A stretch of DNA of 14,289 nt from Conidiobolus incongruus B7586 (lineage: Eukaryota > Entomophthoromycota > Entomophthoromycetes > Entomophthorales > Conidiobolaceae): NCBI GenBank assembly GCA_000697335.1, contig JNEM01016564.1, positions 1 through 14,289 on the forward strand, in the 5' to 3' direction. The notes below the pieces were generated by a model, which was not told the origin of the DNA, did not search any database, and saw nothing but the letters and a program-made list of their open reading frames with translations. A program made the translations under genes and the position numbers. Of this stretch, positions 1-9,518 are shown piece after piece; positions within the stretch are counted from its first letter, which is position 1, and each line of letters starts with the position of its first letter.

Positions 1-761
1 TATAGAATTGAAGAAATTGGAAATTTTTTAATTTTTGATTTTTCAAATAAATTATTAATTTCAAAAAATATATATATAGAATAAATAAGAAAATATATAG
101 TTTTGAAATATATATATAATAATTTTTTTGATTAAAAAAATAATTTTATAAAATTGGTTTTTTAATTTAACTATATTTCAATTAAATAATATTCATCTAA
201 AGTGTTTTATTTTAATATTAGTAAAACTTAACCATAAACCTTTTAAAATCATTTAAAATTCTCAAGTAGCTTTCAATAATAAAATATTATTTAAATCAAT
301 AATTTATTACTAGATAAATTATTTTAAAGATAAAAAAGAAATTACTTAAAACTTATTAAAATCTAAAAGATTAATTTCAATTATCATTCTTTTAATTATT
401 GATAAAATAAAAAATATATATTAAAAAATAACTTTTTATTTTAATTAAAAAATCATTAAAATACTTTAATATTAGTTATATAAATATTTTATATATATTA
501 AAGTTTAAATTAAAATTAATTAATAAAAATATAAAATAAATACTTTATAGTTTAATTAAAAATTAAAAAAAAGCTAAAGTAATTATTGTTAAATAAAACT
601 TACTAAGGTATAGTTAGAAACTAAAGCTTTTATAATAAATTATTATAATTAATATATCTTAAAATTTTTTATATAATTCTTTATTAAAATATAAATTAAA
701 ATGTTAGATTAAGTTAAATTAATCCTCTTTATAAATTCTTTTAAATAAACACTATATTAAT
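1..761. other. Extremely AT-rich stretch, probably the decayed 5' half of a mariner element
   Basis: Nearly every base is A or T and I find no open frame or RNA gene. The recognisable mariner transposase core begins just downstream, at about 762. A mariner transposase is usually about 345 codons, so its N-terminal half should lie in roughly 180-760. In the transposase frame this stretch has many stops and no motif I can defend. I could not identify a terminal inverted repeat. Calling this part of the element is inference from the usual length of the family. Confidence 0.4.
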
Positions 762-1215
762 AAGCAAATGTTAATTATTATAATAAAATATAATGGCATA
801 TATTATTTTTATTTAATTCTTAAAGGAAAATCAATTAATAGTAAACTTTTTATTTCTTTTTTAAATAAAACTATTTCTAACTAGTATTCTCAATATAATT
901 TAATAAAACCTATTATTTTGTATGATAATTATAAAATACATAAATCTAAAGTTATAAAAAACTTTTTAATTAAAAATAACTAGAAAAAACTACTATATCT
1001 AATATATTCTTTAGATTATAACTTATGTAATTATAATTGTTTTAGGTAATTAAAAAACTAGCTTATAAGAAAAAAAATTTTTGCAGGAAAATTTAATTGG
1101 TTTGTGAAATATCAAATTTCAATTTTTAATAAAAAGAATTATTTTTTAAATATTAGATCTTTGTTAAAAATATAGCAAAAAGTTATTAGAAATAAAAAAA
1201 TTATTAATTTTATAT
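762..1215 (+). mobile_element. Decayed mariner (DD34D) DNA transposon, transposase catalytic core and C-terminus
   Basis: This is a relic of a cut-and-paste mariner/Tc1-superfamily transposase. With codons starting at positions divisible by three, the frame reads NGIYYF and KGKSINS (792-842), which match the mariner stretch around 'KGKTINS'. The second catalytic Asp lies in ILYDNYKIHKSKV (915-953), matching 'LHDNARPHTA'. YSLDYNLCNYNCFR (1005-1046) matches 'YSPDLAPSDYHLFR'. The third acidic position (1029-1031) now reads Asn, and 34 residues separate it from the second Asp, which is the mariner DD34D spacing. A tail reading SLLKI-stop-QKVIRN (about 1158-1190) matches the family's RW-QKVI-N end. 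Several in-frame stops (882, 981, 1047, 1059) sit where Trp is often expected, consistent with G-to-A drift. No intact product is possible. Element ends and inverted repeats were not found. Confidence 0.8.
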
Positions 1216-2331
1216 TATATATCTATTTTTATTTTTTATATATTAAAAAATATATTTTTTTTTCAATTATAAAAAATTCCTATTATTTAATTTATAAAAT
1301 AATATTATAATTTTTTTAAGAATATTTTAAAAGGATTTAAATTATAAAATAAAATTATAGTTTAAAGATTTATTTATGGCTATGATATTATAATATAATT
1401 TAATAATTTCAAGGCTTAATATCAATAATTTTATTACTATATATGTCATTAATATATATTCTCTTTATAATAGCAATTAAATTCTCATTTGATTTATTTC
1501 ATTATTCAAAATATACTACTAGGATTAAATTAATGGAATTTTTTTTATTTTTATAAGCATTTATAAAAAGCTATTATAGTAGAATATATTATCATCAAGA
1601 TGTTTTTTGTTTTATTATAAACTAATGTGATTTTTATAATTTCAACTTATTACTAATTAATTTTTGATAATCAATTTCAAGATATAAAATGTTAATACGT
1701 ATAAATTTATGAAATAAGCTCTGATTTACTAATTTTTTATCAACATTATGTTAATATTTTTTGATATTATAAAATAATTGAACTAATTTAAAAAAAACAA
1801 AATTATAGATTGCTTTTATTTATTTACTAATTGAATATCCTTCGAAAATTAATAAATACATAATATTTTTATATATCTTTTTTTGAACTGTAATTTTAAA
1901 ATTTTATCAATATATCTATATTTGGGCATAATAAATAAAATTGGAAATTATTATTTTTAATAGTTGATTGTAATTCTCCAAAAATTAAACTACAACAATA
2001 ATAAATATTTCTAAATAAATAAAAATTAATCATAAACACTATGAATTAATAATTAACTCTAGAATCATTGTTATGTTATATCAATGATCATGATTAAAAT
2101 TCAACTTACAAAAATTCTCATAGGAGTATATTAATTTCAATTGTTGAATTAGTGTATTCTATTAGACTTATGTTATTGGGGTAAATTCAACTTCAAATAC
2201 AATAATTGTGATTCATAAATAAAAAGAACATTGATCAATATTTAATAAAAAAAACTATAAATATGAAAATAACGGTACTATCAGCATAACAAAATTCAAT
2301 TTAATACCCAATAATACGCATCATATTAATA
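1216..2331. other. AT-rich non-coding stretch
   Basis: No gene, RNA or clear repeat is visible. The first part is as AT-rich as the mariner relic and probably includes its 3' end. From about 1990 the sequence becomes more mixed. A TATA-like string ACTATAAATA near 2253 lies about 80 bp before the ATG at 2332 and could serve the small frame there, but such strings are expected by chance in DNA this AT-rich. Confidence 0.4.
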
Positions 2332-2526
2332 ATGGACTATACTTACCTTGCTGATTTACAAAGTCATCACTCATCTGCTCCAAACTCTGCTTATAATACT
2401 CCTTCTACATCTCGGGTTACTTCTCCTGTAGTATCTAGAAGAACATCCATGGTTTTCCAAAGGAATGTTACATCTGTCGACCACCATAATATCCCATTGT
2501 TTCAGTTTTTAAGCCTATCTAGATAA
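2332..2526 (+). CDS. Unrecognised small Ser/Thr/His-rich reading frame, possible gene fragment or first exon
   Basis: I do not recognise this 64-codon frame. It begins at an ATG in a good context (AATAATGG) and is rich in Ser, Thr, Pro and His, including TPSTSR and SPVVSRRTS, which resemble phosphosite-rich disordered tails. GC is far above the flanks, about the level of the two real genes in this window, and this is the main reason to list it. The coding-like composition continues to about 2570. There a second frame, from about 2514, reads YLDNHSGNPLTHKSI just past the stop of the first. This could mean an intron, a frameshift or a broken gene fragment. A possible acceptor (CAGTTTTTAAG, ending near 2512) precedes that frame, but no convincing donor is seen. 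It may equally be a chance frame in a captured piece of DNA. Confidence 0.3.
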   Translation: MDYTYLADLQSHHSSAPNSAYNTPSTSRVTSPVVSRRTSMVFQRNVTSVDHHNIPLFQFLSLSR

Positions 2527-3351
2527 TCATTCTGGGAATCCACTGACACATAAATCGATTTAATCTTGCATTTTTTACTTAACTATTTTAATAAAATATC
2601 ATAATAATCATTTTTAACAATAATAAAATATCGAATACTGAATTCAATTTAATATTTATCAATAAATATTAATATTATTTTTAATGATTTTATAATAAGT
2701 AGAAAAAATTTAAATCAATATAAATTTTAAAAGTATAATTACAATTAATTCCAAATTTAATAATTTAATTTTTGAATATTTCAATATAATTATGTTACAT
2801 TAAACATGTAATTGTAAAGCTTACAATTAAAATATAATGTTTGTTACATGAAAATTCAAGAAAAATTGTTAGTTATTTAGAAATATATGAATCGAAAAAA
2901 TTTAATACTATCAAATTAATATATTAGTTTAGTACCTTGTATATTTTACACATTATTTAAAACACTATATATATTTATACTTGTAATTTCTGATGGTCAG
3001 ATTGATTAAATGTGATATAGATGATTTAATTAGAATCACGCATTGGATAATTTATTCCACTAATGTGTAACTAGGAACCTTTAAGCTCAATTAATTAATG
3101 TAAAGAATTAAAAATATAGAACCATTATTTAAAATTATAATTATCTCAAAAGTTTTTAATTATATAATGTATAGAAAAAATATGATAATACTTAAAAGAT
3201 GTTCAAATATGTACTAAAATATGCACTTTTAAACAAGAAATTGATATATTGAAATAAACTATTGTAATGATAAAGGAGAACTCTTGATTACTACTTGTAA
3301 TGTTGAGGATCATAAAAGGAAGAAATATTAGTCGAGATAGGTTAAACCATT
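2527..3351. other. AT-rich intergenic stretch, includes the 3' flank of the GDP-mannose transporter gene
   Basis: Apart from the coding-like tail to about 2570, I see no gene or RNA. The end nearest 3351 must hold the 3' untranslated region and polyadenylation site of the minus-strand transporter gene, but no single signal stands out. Confidence 0.5.
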
Positions 3352-4579
3352 TTAATCCTTGTTAGAATTGGGGATATCCTTCATGCCGATAGGTAATTCC
3401 ATTTCATCTTCTTGTTGTAATTCTTCATAAGTGGGAGCGTTTTGAACTGGTGCTGGTTTAGGAGCATCCATCTTAGCTTTGGAGTAGACAAGACCAGACA
3501 AGAAAGCAAGAATAATAGCAAGAATATTGCCAACCGAGGTTTTCTCTCCCAAGAAGACAATACCAGCGAATGAAACGGGCAACTTGTTCAAAGCACCAAC
3601 CATAGAGTAGGTGGTAGCACCGGCAGCACGAATACACCAGGCAGAACAGTAACTAATAGCGAAGGCAGATAATCCAGAGACAATGACACCAATTTGGAAA
3701 ATGAGCATGGTGTTGGTTTCATCAGAGGGATTAGTCAAAGTGGACCAGAGAGTAGGTAGGCTTTCAGTAATCAAACTTAACATCAAGAACATGGGGAGAG
3801 TAAGCAAGTTGTTGAAGTAGACAGTGTCAAAATCTTTGAAAGAAACAGTCTTGATAGCCTTGCGCATGAAGAGGACGAAACAGGCAGATGAAAAGCAGTT
3901 AAAAAGCATCCATGTATAACCGACGAGGTTGAATTCCAATTCGGTAAATCCACCAACAAAAGAACTGAGGACGATTAAACCAAAAGATGCAAGCATAGTC
4001 CAGCTAATATGGGTTCCAAACATAAACTTTTCACCATACGCAACCAAAATAATAGTCAAATTTTTGAAAATGGTAAAGATAGCGACTTTTAATAAAGCTT
4101 GACTATAATAAATAAAAAAATCAATAAACTATATTAAATATATTGATTCAATCATAAATGAATACCTTTGAGCACCAGTGTACAACATAGTAGCTTGTAA
4201 AACAGAAACAGGCAACCCTGAACAGATTGATTAATATCAATTCTTTTTTTTTCAAACAAATATAATACTCTATATATTTATACAGAGATATTAGATAATA
4301 TATGAAACTTACATTTTTTAGCATCGTCAAAGTTAAAGGCTTTAGCATTAACCAAGTTAAGAGCTTTAAAGATATGAATTAAAATTACACAAGCCAAAGA
4401 CTAAATCACAAATTAAAACCTAATAGTCTAAATCATTAAAATCAACTTACTTGGATAGAAAGCATTAAGAATAAATAATCTTTAAAAGCTTGCATAAGGT
4501 ATCTGTTGACTAAAGTCATCAAAATAGAAGAACAACAATAAGCCAAAATTGGCGCAATAGCACTAAGTGAAACTTTCAT
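3352..4579 (-). CDS. VRG4: Golgi GDP-mannose transporter (Vrg4/GMT family), four exons
   Basis: A nucleotide-sugar antiporter of the Golgi membrane that brings GDP-mannose in, exchanging it for GMP, for mannosylation. I assembled the exons as 4579-4451, 4400-4313, 4217-4166 and 4102-3352, stop included. They total 1020 nt, or 339 residues, against 337 in yeast Vrg4. Introns are 50, 95 and 63 nt; donors are GTAAG, GTAAG and GTATT, all with AG acceptors. The first junction is phase 0, the second makes Trp73 and the third Ser90. The protein opens at membrane segment 1 (YCCSSILMT, residues 14-22). It carries FTIFKNLTIILVAYGE (99-114), YFNN (185-188, the FYNN motif with the aromatics swapped), SYCSAWC, and the GALNK substrate motif (259-263). 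A hydrophilic acidic tail covers about 298-339. The N-terminal tail is shorter than in yeast. The start is the only ATG in frame before membrane segment 1. The family call is firm; the symbol is by homology. Confidence 0.95.
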
Positions 4580-6462
4580 ATTGAATTAATAATTAGGAAA
4601 TCTATAATATTATTTTATATTTTTCTGATATTATTATTATTTTAATATTAATATTATATTTTAATTATTCACTCTTCGTTATTATTTTTTTATAAAACTT
4701 ATTAAAACTAAATAAAGAAAAAAAAATATTAAGTTAATAAAAAATGATGTTGATAGTTAAATTGATTGTAAATAGAATAGAATAAAAATATACATAAGAA
4801 TAAGAACAATTAATAATATTTACCTTTTATGAAAAAAAAATACAAAAGTTAAAGAGAAAGAGTTTAATTAACTAAAAATATGTTAACATTGAGTATTTAT
4901 ATTGATTTGATTATGTTGCAATTGCGATTTTATGTTTAACAATTCTTTGATTTATTAATTTTCCAACATGTTTAATATTAATTTTTATTTTCATTCTAAA
5001 AATATCAGTGCGAATGATAAAGGATTGAATGCATGAAATGAATATTATGCAATGAAATTTGTTTTTTTTCTTTATTTGTTATAAATTCACTGAAATTAAT
5101 AAAAAAATTCATTCGAAATGATACAATTTTGTATCATTCATCGAGAATATGCACCGATCATTTGATTTTGGATTTGATTGAGAATGTTACTTGAGATCAA
5201 AGTTATAACCCTTATCAATTGCAAATCTCCCAATTTCACACAACACAACACCATGATAATAATACAAACTTTGATTGGATCGAATTAAAATTAATAGTAT
5301 GCATTCGTCAAGTTCGTAATTTAAAGGGTAAAGAATAGGAGTAAAAATTCGCTAATAGCAAAAATGGAAAATTTTGTAAGAAAATTTAAAGGAATAATGT
5401 AATTAAATAAATTTGCTTATCGCATTGAAATATGAATAATTGGTTTAAAATCAATAAATTGTTGAAGGATTATCAAAAATTTACACAATATATTAAATTT
5501 ATAATATTTTATATATTTGATCAATTGAATAATAAGCTCTAAAATGATCGTTGATCAAATCCATCTCGCACAGCAAAAATCTTATATCTCGGATGGTGCG
5601 ATATATACTATTTTTAACTTTTTAATTTCTTTGTTTTAATTCGCTATTTATATATATAACTTATCTTGGTATATTTTAGAACTATCAAGTTCAACCTTAA
5701 CCTGTATTCAAGTAGCATTTTGTTGACAAACCGATTAACATCGCAAGTTTATTTTGTCTATATTTTTATATTATAAAAATCTTTTCAATTCTTAATTTTA
5801 TTATATAGTTGAAGTATAAAAGCATTTTTAATTAAAAGGTTATTTTAATTTCAAACTATAAATGAAACCTTATTAATAAACTATTCATTTAGAAATTTAG
5901 AATTATATTATTAAGTTCAATATACAATATTTAAAGTTTTAAAGGCTCCATAATTAGAATTTTAAAGAAATATTATAATATAATTAAGAAATTATACTTG
6001 AAATATATCAATATAAAAAATAAATTTTGACTATATTAAGCCTGATTTATTTCAATAAATCATTAATATATATTTATATTTAAATCTAAAAGATATTATA
6101 TAAGGAAAATTTAGACACTAAATACATTTTTAAATTGAAAAATTCTAAAAATTATTGTGACTTGAAAGATGATTAATTATATTTAAATTCTATAAATAAT
6201 TTAAACCTAAAAATAAATGAATTTAAATGAGAGAATTTTGCGTAAATTATTAAATTTACAAGGAACCAATTATTCAAAGTAGAATTAGTGAGAAAAATTA
6301 AATTTTGAAGAATAAAATAAAAAATATATTCAAAAACAAAGAGAAATAAGAGATATGAAAAAAGATTAAATACAATGAAAACAAAAAATATGTTGAGATA
6401 TATATTAAAAGTAAAAAAGAAAGATAAGTTATAAATATTAAGCCATGGATATTAATCAACTT
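4580..6462. other. Intergenic stretch upstream of the transporter gene and downstream of tRNA-Gln
   Basis: No gene is supported over about 1.9 kb. The part next to 4580 should hold the promoter of the minus-strand transporter gene. Two patches, about 5110-5345 and 5540-5620, are richer in G and C than the surroundings but have only short, unrecognised frames on either strand. They may be regulatory DNA or an untranslated first exon. The rest, about 5640-6450, is plain AT-rich sequence. Confidence 0.5.
5117..5138. repeat. Short perfect inverted repeat (hairpin)
   Basis: The arms AATGATACAA and TTGTATCATT are 10 bp each and perfectly complementary, with a 2-nt spacer. The repeat lies about 540 bp upstream of the transporter start codon, in a slightly GC-richer patch. 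It could be a binding site for a dimeric regulator or simply a chance palindrome. Confidence 0.6.
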
Positions 6463-6534
6463 AGCTCTGCCTGAGAATCGAACTCAGATCGCAGGATTCA
6501 AAGTCCTGAGTGCTAACCATTACACCAGCGGAGC
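6463..6534 (-). tRNA. tRNA-Gln (anticodon UUG)
   Basis: Read on the minus strand, the sequence folds as a full cloverleaf of 72 nt. It has acceptor GCTCCGC/GCAGAGC, a D arm with GGTGTAATGGTTAGCAC, anticodon stem CAGGA/TCCTG with loop CTTTGAA (anticodon TTG), and T stem CTGAG/CTCAG with loop TTCGATT. The discriminator is T. It closely matches the standard eukaryotic nuclear tRNA-Gln(UUG). There is no intron, and CCA is not encoded. One acceptor pair, C5 with A68, is mismatched. The first run of four or more T on the minus strand after the gene is at 6418-6413, so the primary transcript would have a trailer of about 45 nt. A retroelement-like piece begins about 11 bp upstream of the 5' end. Confidence 0.93.
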
Positions 6535-6544
6535 TCAATAATCC

Positions 6545-7118
6545 TGTGACGATTGCTACCTAATTGATACCTTTCTTCACTCCAATTCACTATTAAGTAC
6601 CTATTAACCAAATTAGGCCTTATCAACATTTTACCAGTCCACGTCTGAGTGACCTCACTGTTACTCATCCGTGCATACTTATGCCTATATATTTCACTTA
6701 AGTATAAGAAGGGCTCGTCTCCCTTCTTGACCTCTCTCTCTTACCTTTCTTTCCTACATTAATAAACCTTTTGCCTACACCCAAAGTCAACCCTTTTGGT
6801 ATACTCAAGTAACTGCTTATAGTTCCACTTGAGTCATTTTACACTAATCCTTCTAAACCCGTTCCTATTGATATTCCTTGATTCCATCTTCTTAGCATGT
6901 CGGATCCTAACGCCGCCACTGTTGCTGCTGGTCTAGTCGCTCTGTACAAAGCCCCATTTACAAGTGATCAAGGCCGAATAGCCAGAGACCTGATCATTGG
7001 TAGTTTACCCCAGCTGGTAGGTATCATGTTTCACAATCTGGCCTACAGAATGGCTGTGTCAGTGTCCTCAATGACGCTCCAAGAGCTAATAACCGTGACA
7101 AATCCAGTTGTCGATCTT
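6545..7118 (+). mobile_element. Probable LTR-retrotransposon fossil, 5' part only (LTR-like segment plus start of internal region)
   Basis: A sharply bounded, GC-richer block starts with TGTGACG about 11 bp upstream of the tRNA-Gln 5' end and fades into AT-rich DNA near 7118. The LTR-like part holds a TATA-like string (about 6685-6692) and a perfect 8-bp stem with a 7-nt loop (6706-6728). It also has a pyrimidine-rich tract and an AATAAA signal (6761-6766). A frame beginning at 6897 (MSDPNAATVAAG) sits where gag would start. Position just upstream of a Pol III gene is the known target of Ty3-type and some Ty1-type elements. I find no protease, reverse transcriptase, integrase or second LTR, so the element is broken and incomplete. 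Its higher GC suggests it is younger than the mariner relic at the left end. The family assignment is inference; it could be another GC-rich insertion. Confidence 0.45.
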
Positions 7119-7976
7119 ATCCATATATATTTCATTTTTATTAATACCAATCTTACAATTCATAACCTTATTTTATTCACAATTCTTCACAATATTACAG
7201 TCCCAATTCTTTCAATTCAATCTTAATACTTTAACCAACTTCATCTAATTTTTTATTTTTTCAATAATTTTTCTATTATCTTATAATTAATTCAATGTCA
7301 AAATTTTAATTTTTATAATTTTTATTTTCTAATATCCATTAGATTAACAGTATATTTATAATTTATTATTAAAATATTTTATCTTTTTAAATAAATAAAT
7401 ATTTTCTTATATTTCAGCCTTGATTTTTACCTTTGTTACATTACAATTTTCTATCTGAATTAGTTTATATCCAAAAATTAATGATACAAATTCCTGACAT
7501 AGAGTATCATAATAGTTAAATATTATATAGTTCAAAAATAATTTCAATAATAATGATATTAGTATATCATTTTAATCAATTTAATTAAAGGTATATCTTA
7601 TTGCTTTGTACAATCAATTTAAATTTGAACAATTTAATCATATTTTTCTATAATTTACAGTATAATAAAATTTTAATGTTTTATTAAAAAATAGCCTTCA
7701 TGAAAAAAGGTCAATGTATAATTAATCAGGAATAATAATACTATCGAAAATATTAAAATGAAAAAATGGTGAATCATTACAGTAAAATAAGTAATTGAGA
7801 AAAGCGAGAAATGAAAAAATGAAGAATAGTGATATTAATAATAAAAGAAAAAAAGAAAAAAAATTTAAAGGGAAATGGCAAAAAGTTGATATATTGAAAA
7901 TTGATATGAATGCAAATTAGTACTAAAAAATATGAAGTAAATAAATTCACAATTTATATCTTCAAGAAAGGTATAT
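7119..7976. other. AT-rich spacer between the retroelement piece and tRNA-Lys
   Basis: No gene or structured RNA is seen. The purine-rich run at about 7780-7870 (many GAAAA and AAAAAGAAA strings) is low-complexity sequence. The frame that opens at 6897 continues to 7226, but its last 35 or so codons lie in this AT-rich DNA and look non-coding. Confidence 0.5.
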
Positions 7977-8049
7977 GCCCGGCTAGCTCAATCGGTAGAG
8001 CGTGAGACTCTTAATCTCAAGGTTGTGGGTTCGACCCCCACGTTGGGTG
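7977..8049 (+). tRNA. tRNA-Lys (anticodon CUU)
   Basis: A complete 73-nt cloverleaf. It has acceptor GCCCGGC/GTTGGGT, which includes G-U pairs, and a D arm with TAGCTCAATCGGTAGAGC. The anticodon stem is TGAGA/TCTCA with loop CTCTTAA (anticodon CTT). The T stem is GTGGG/CCCAC with loop TTCGACC, and the discriminator is G. It is nearly identical to the standard eukaryotic nuclear tRNA-Lys(CUU). Internal A and B boxes are intact, there is no intron and no encoded CCA, and a T8 tract follows at once. Confidence 0.97.
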
Positions 8050-8057
8050 TTTTTTTT
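8050..8057 (+). terminator. RNA polymerase III terminator of tRNA-Lys
   Basis: Eight consecutive T residues start directly after the discriminator base of the tRNA-Lys gene, a standard Pol III stop signal. Confidence 0.9.
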
Positions 8058-8380
8058 CTTAATTCAGTCTACTTCATCATATATTTTTTTTAATTAAATA
8101 ATTTGAATAATATCTTACTACAATCCATTATTTACATTTCTTATATATAATTCATTTAATTCCGTATAACCATGATAAAATAAACATTACAAGATATAAT
8201 ATATTTTAATTATATATTGTAACTATTTTTAATATTTAATGAGCTTTGGTTATTAATATATGTTTTTCGGTTATGATTTTATTGATTAGGAATTATCATT
8301 ATCATTATGATTATTATATATTTGATTGATATATTCAGGAAATTTAGAATAAATATTAACTAAATGGTTCGCTAATATAT

Positions 8381-8406
8381 TTGATATATATAATTATATA
8401 TATCAA
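8381..8406. repeat. Perfect 26-bp AT-rich palindrome
   Basis: The segment begins TTGATATATATAA and is followed at once by its exact reverse complement, with no spacer. It can form a cruciform or hairpin. In DNA with this base composition it may arise by chance. Confidence 0.7.
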
Positions 8407-8708
8407 TAACAATGTATCTTAGCTAAAATACTCTCAATGAAATTTACAATTGGAAAATATACTTTGGAGATAATATAATCTTTTATTAAATTAATATTAT
8501 TAAGAACGAAATAATTATGCCGTATCAACCCTTTATTTATATATTTTTAAAATATTTAATTATTAATTATTTTATAAATCAATATACATCATCTAAATTT
8601 ACAACAATCATACAAATTGGTTATTGCTAATAATAATTTTATAAATTTTTAACATTTGATTATTGTAATAAATTGTTAATATATTCGTTATTTTTATAAT
8701 ATATTATC

Positions 8709-8711
<3 letters not shown>

Positions 8712-8747
<36 letters not shown>
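8712..8747. repeat. (TA)18 microsatellite
   Basis: An uninterrupted run of 18 TA dinucleotides. It is likely to vary in length between strains. Confidence 0.95.
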
Positions 8748-8748
<1 letters not shown>

Positions 8749-9518
8749 CGAAATTATTATAGTTAATTTTTAATAATATTTATATGATCTAAAGATCAAT
8801 CAACGAAAATATTTCAAACTTGATTTTTTTTTCTTTAAAACTTTTAATTGAACAAAAATTATAGATATTTTCAAGTTAATGATCGTTTCTAACAGTATTT
8901 AAATATAATATAATATAATTGTTTAAATATCAAAAATTATCGAGCCAATATATCCAATAATACCAATCAAAAATATTTTTGATTGTAATTTTGCAGTAAT
9001 TTTACCTAAACATGATGAATTTGTGTCCCGATGTTGTAATAGATCGTGCATCAGACTGGCCATCTAACAATTAAAACTTGAAGATCCACATGGTTTATCA
9101 AACAAGTCAAAATAATAAATATTTCAAAAATTATATCATGAAATAATATTATAAATTCATTTATATAATATATTTTGAATCATTTTTTTCCTGAATTTTA
9201 AAAGATAAATTATTTTATCAAAATTGTTAACTAATTTTAACTCATTATTAGTCAGGTATCAAAATAAATATAACTCGATTAGGAAATCGAATAGCCAAGA
9301 AGTCCCAAATATCTGGTTACCTTACAGTTTTCTGCAATGGATAATTTATGATTAATTAATTAATATCTATGAATTTTTATCCTTATCAATCAACGAAATA
9401 ATTAAGAATAATTTAACATGATTATAACATTGTGACAGTGAATATTTTAGCAATGAGCGTTGAATTGAATTCATTATATTAATTGCAATAATTAAAATGA
9501 TGAAATCTAATATTGGCT

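Larger units (their letters stand above)
8058..9518. other. AT-rich intergenic stretch between tRNA-Lys and the mitochondrial carrier gene
   Basis: No coding frame is supported. The stretch holds a 26-bp palindrome (8381-8406) and a (TA)18 tract (8712-8747). Two patches, about 8985-9115 and 9240-9345, are noticeably less AT-rich than their surroundings. They could hold a small RNA or the 3' untranslated region of the minus-strand carrier gene, but no RNA family is recognised. Confidence 0.5.

Noticed and set aside
4148-4348. 66-codon minus-strand frame inside the transporter gene
   Set aside because: It runs through an intron in the wrong frame over exon 3. The spliced frame matches Vrg4 precisely, so this is a shadow.
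5150-5345. Possible small gene in the GC-richer patch upstream of the transporter
   Set aside because: The best minus-strand frame is only about 38 codons, has no recognised motif and lacks plausible splice partners.
9012-9060. Possible box C/D snoRNA (ATGATGA at 9012)
   Set aside because: No CTGA box D and no closing terminal stem are found within the next 100 bases.
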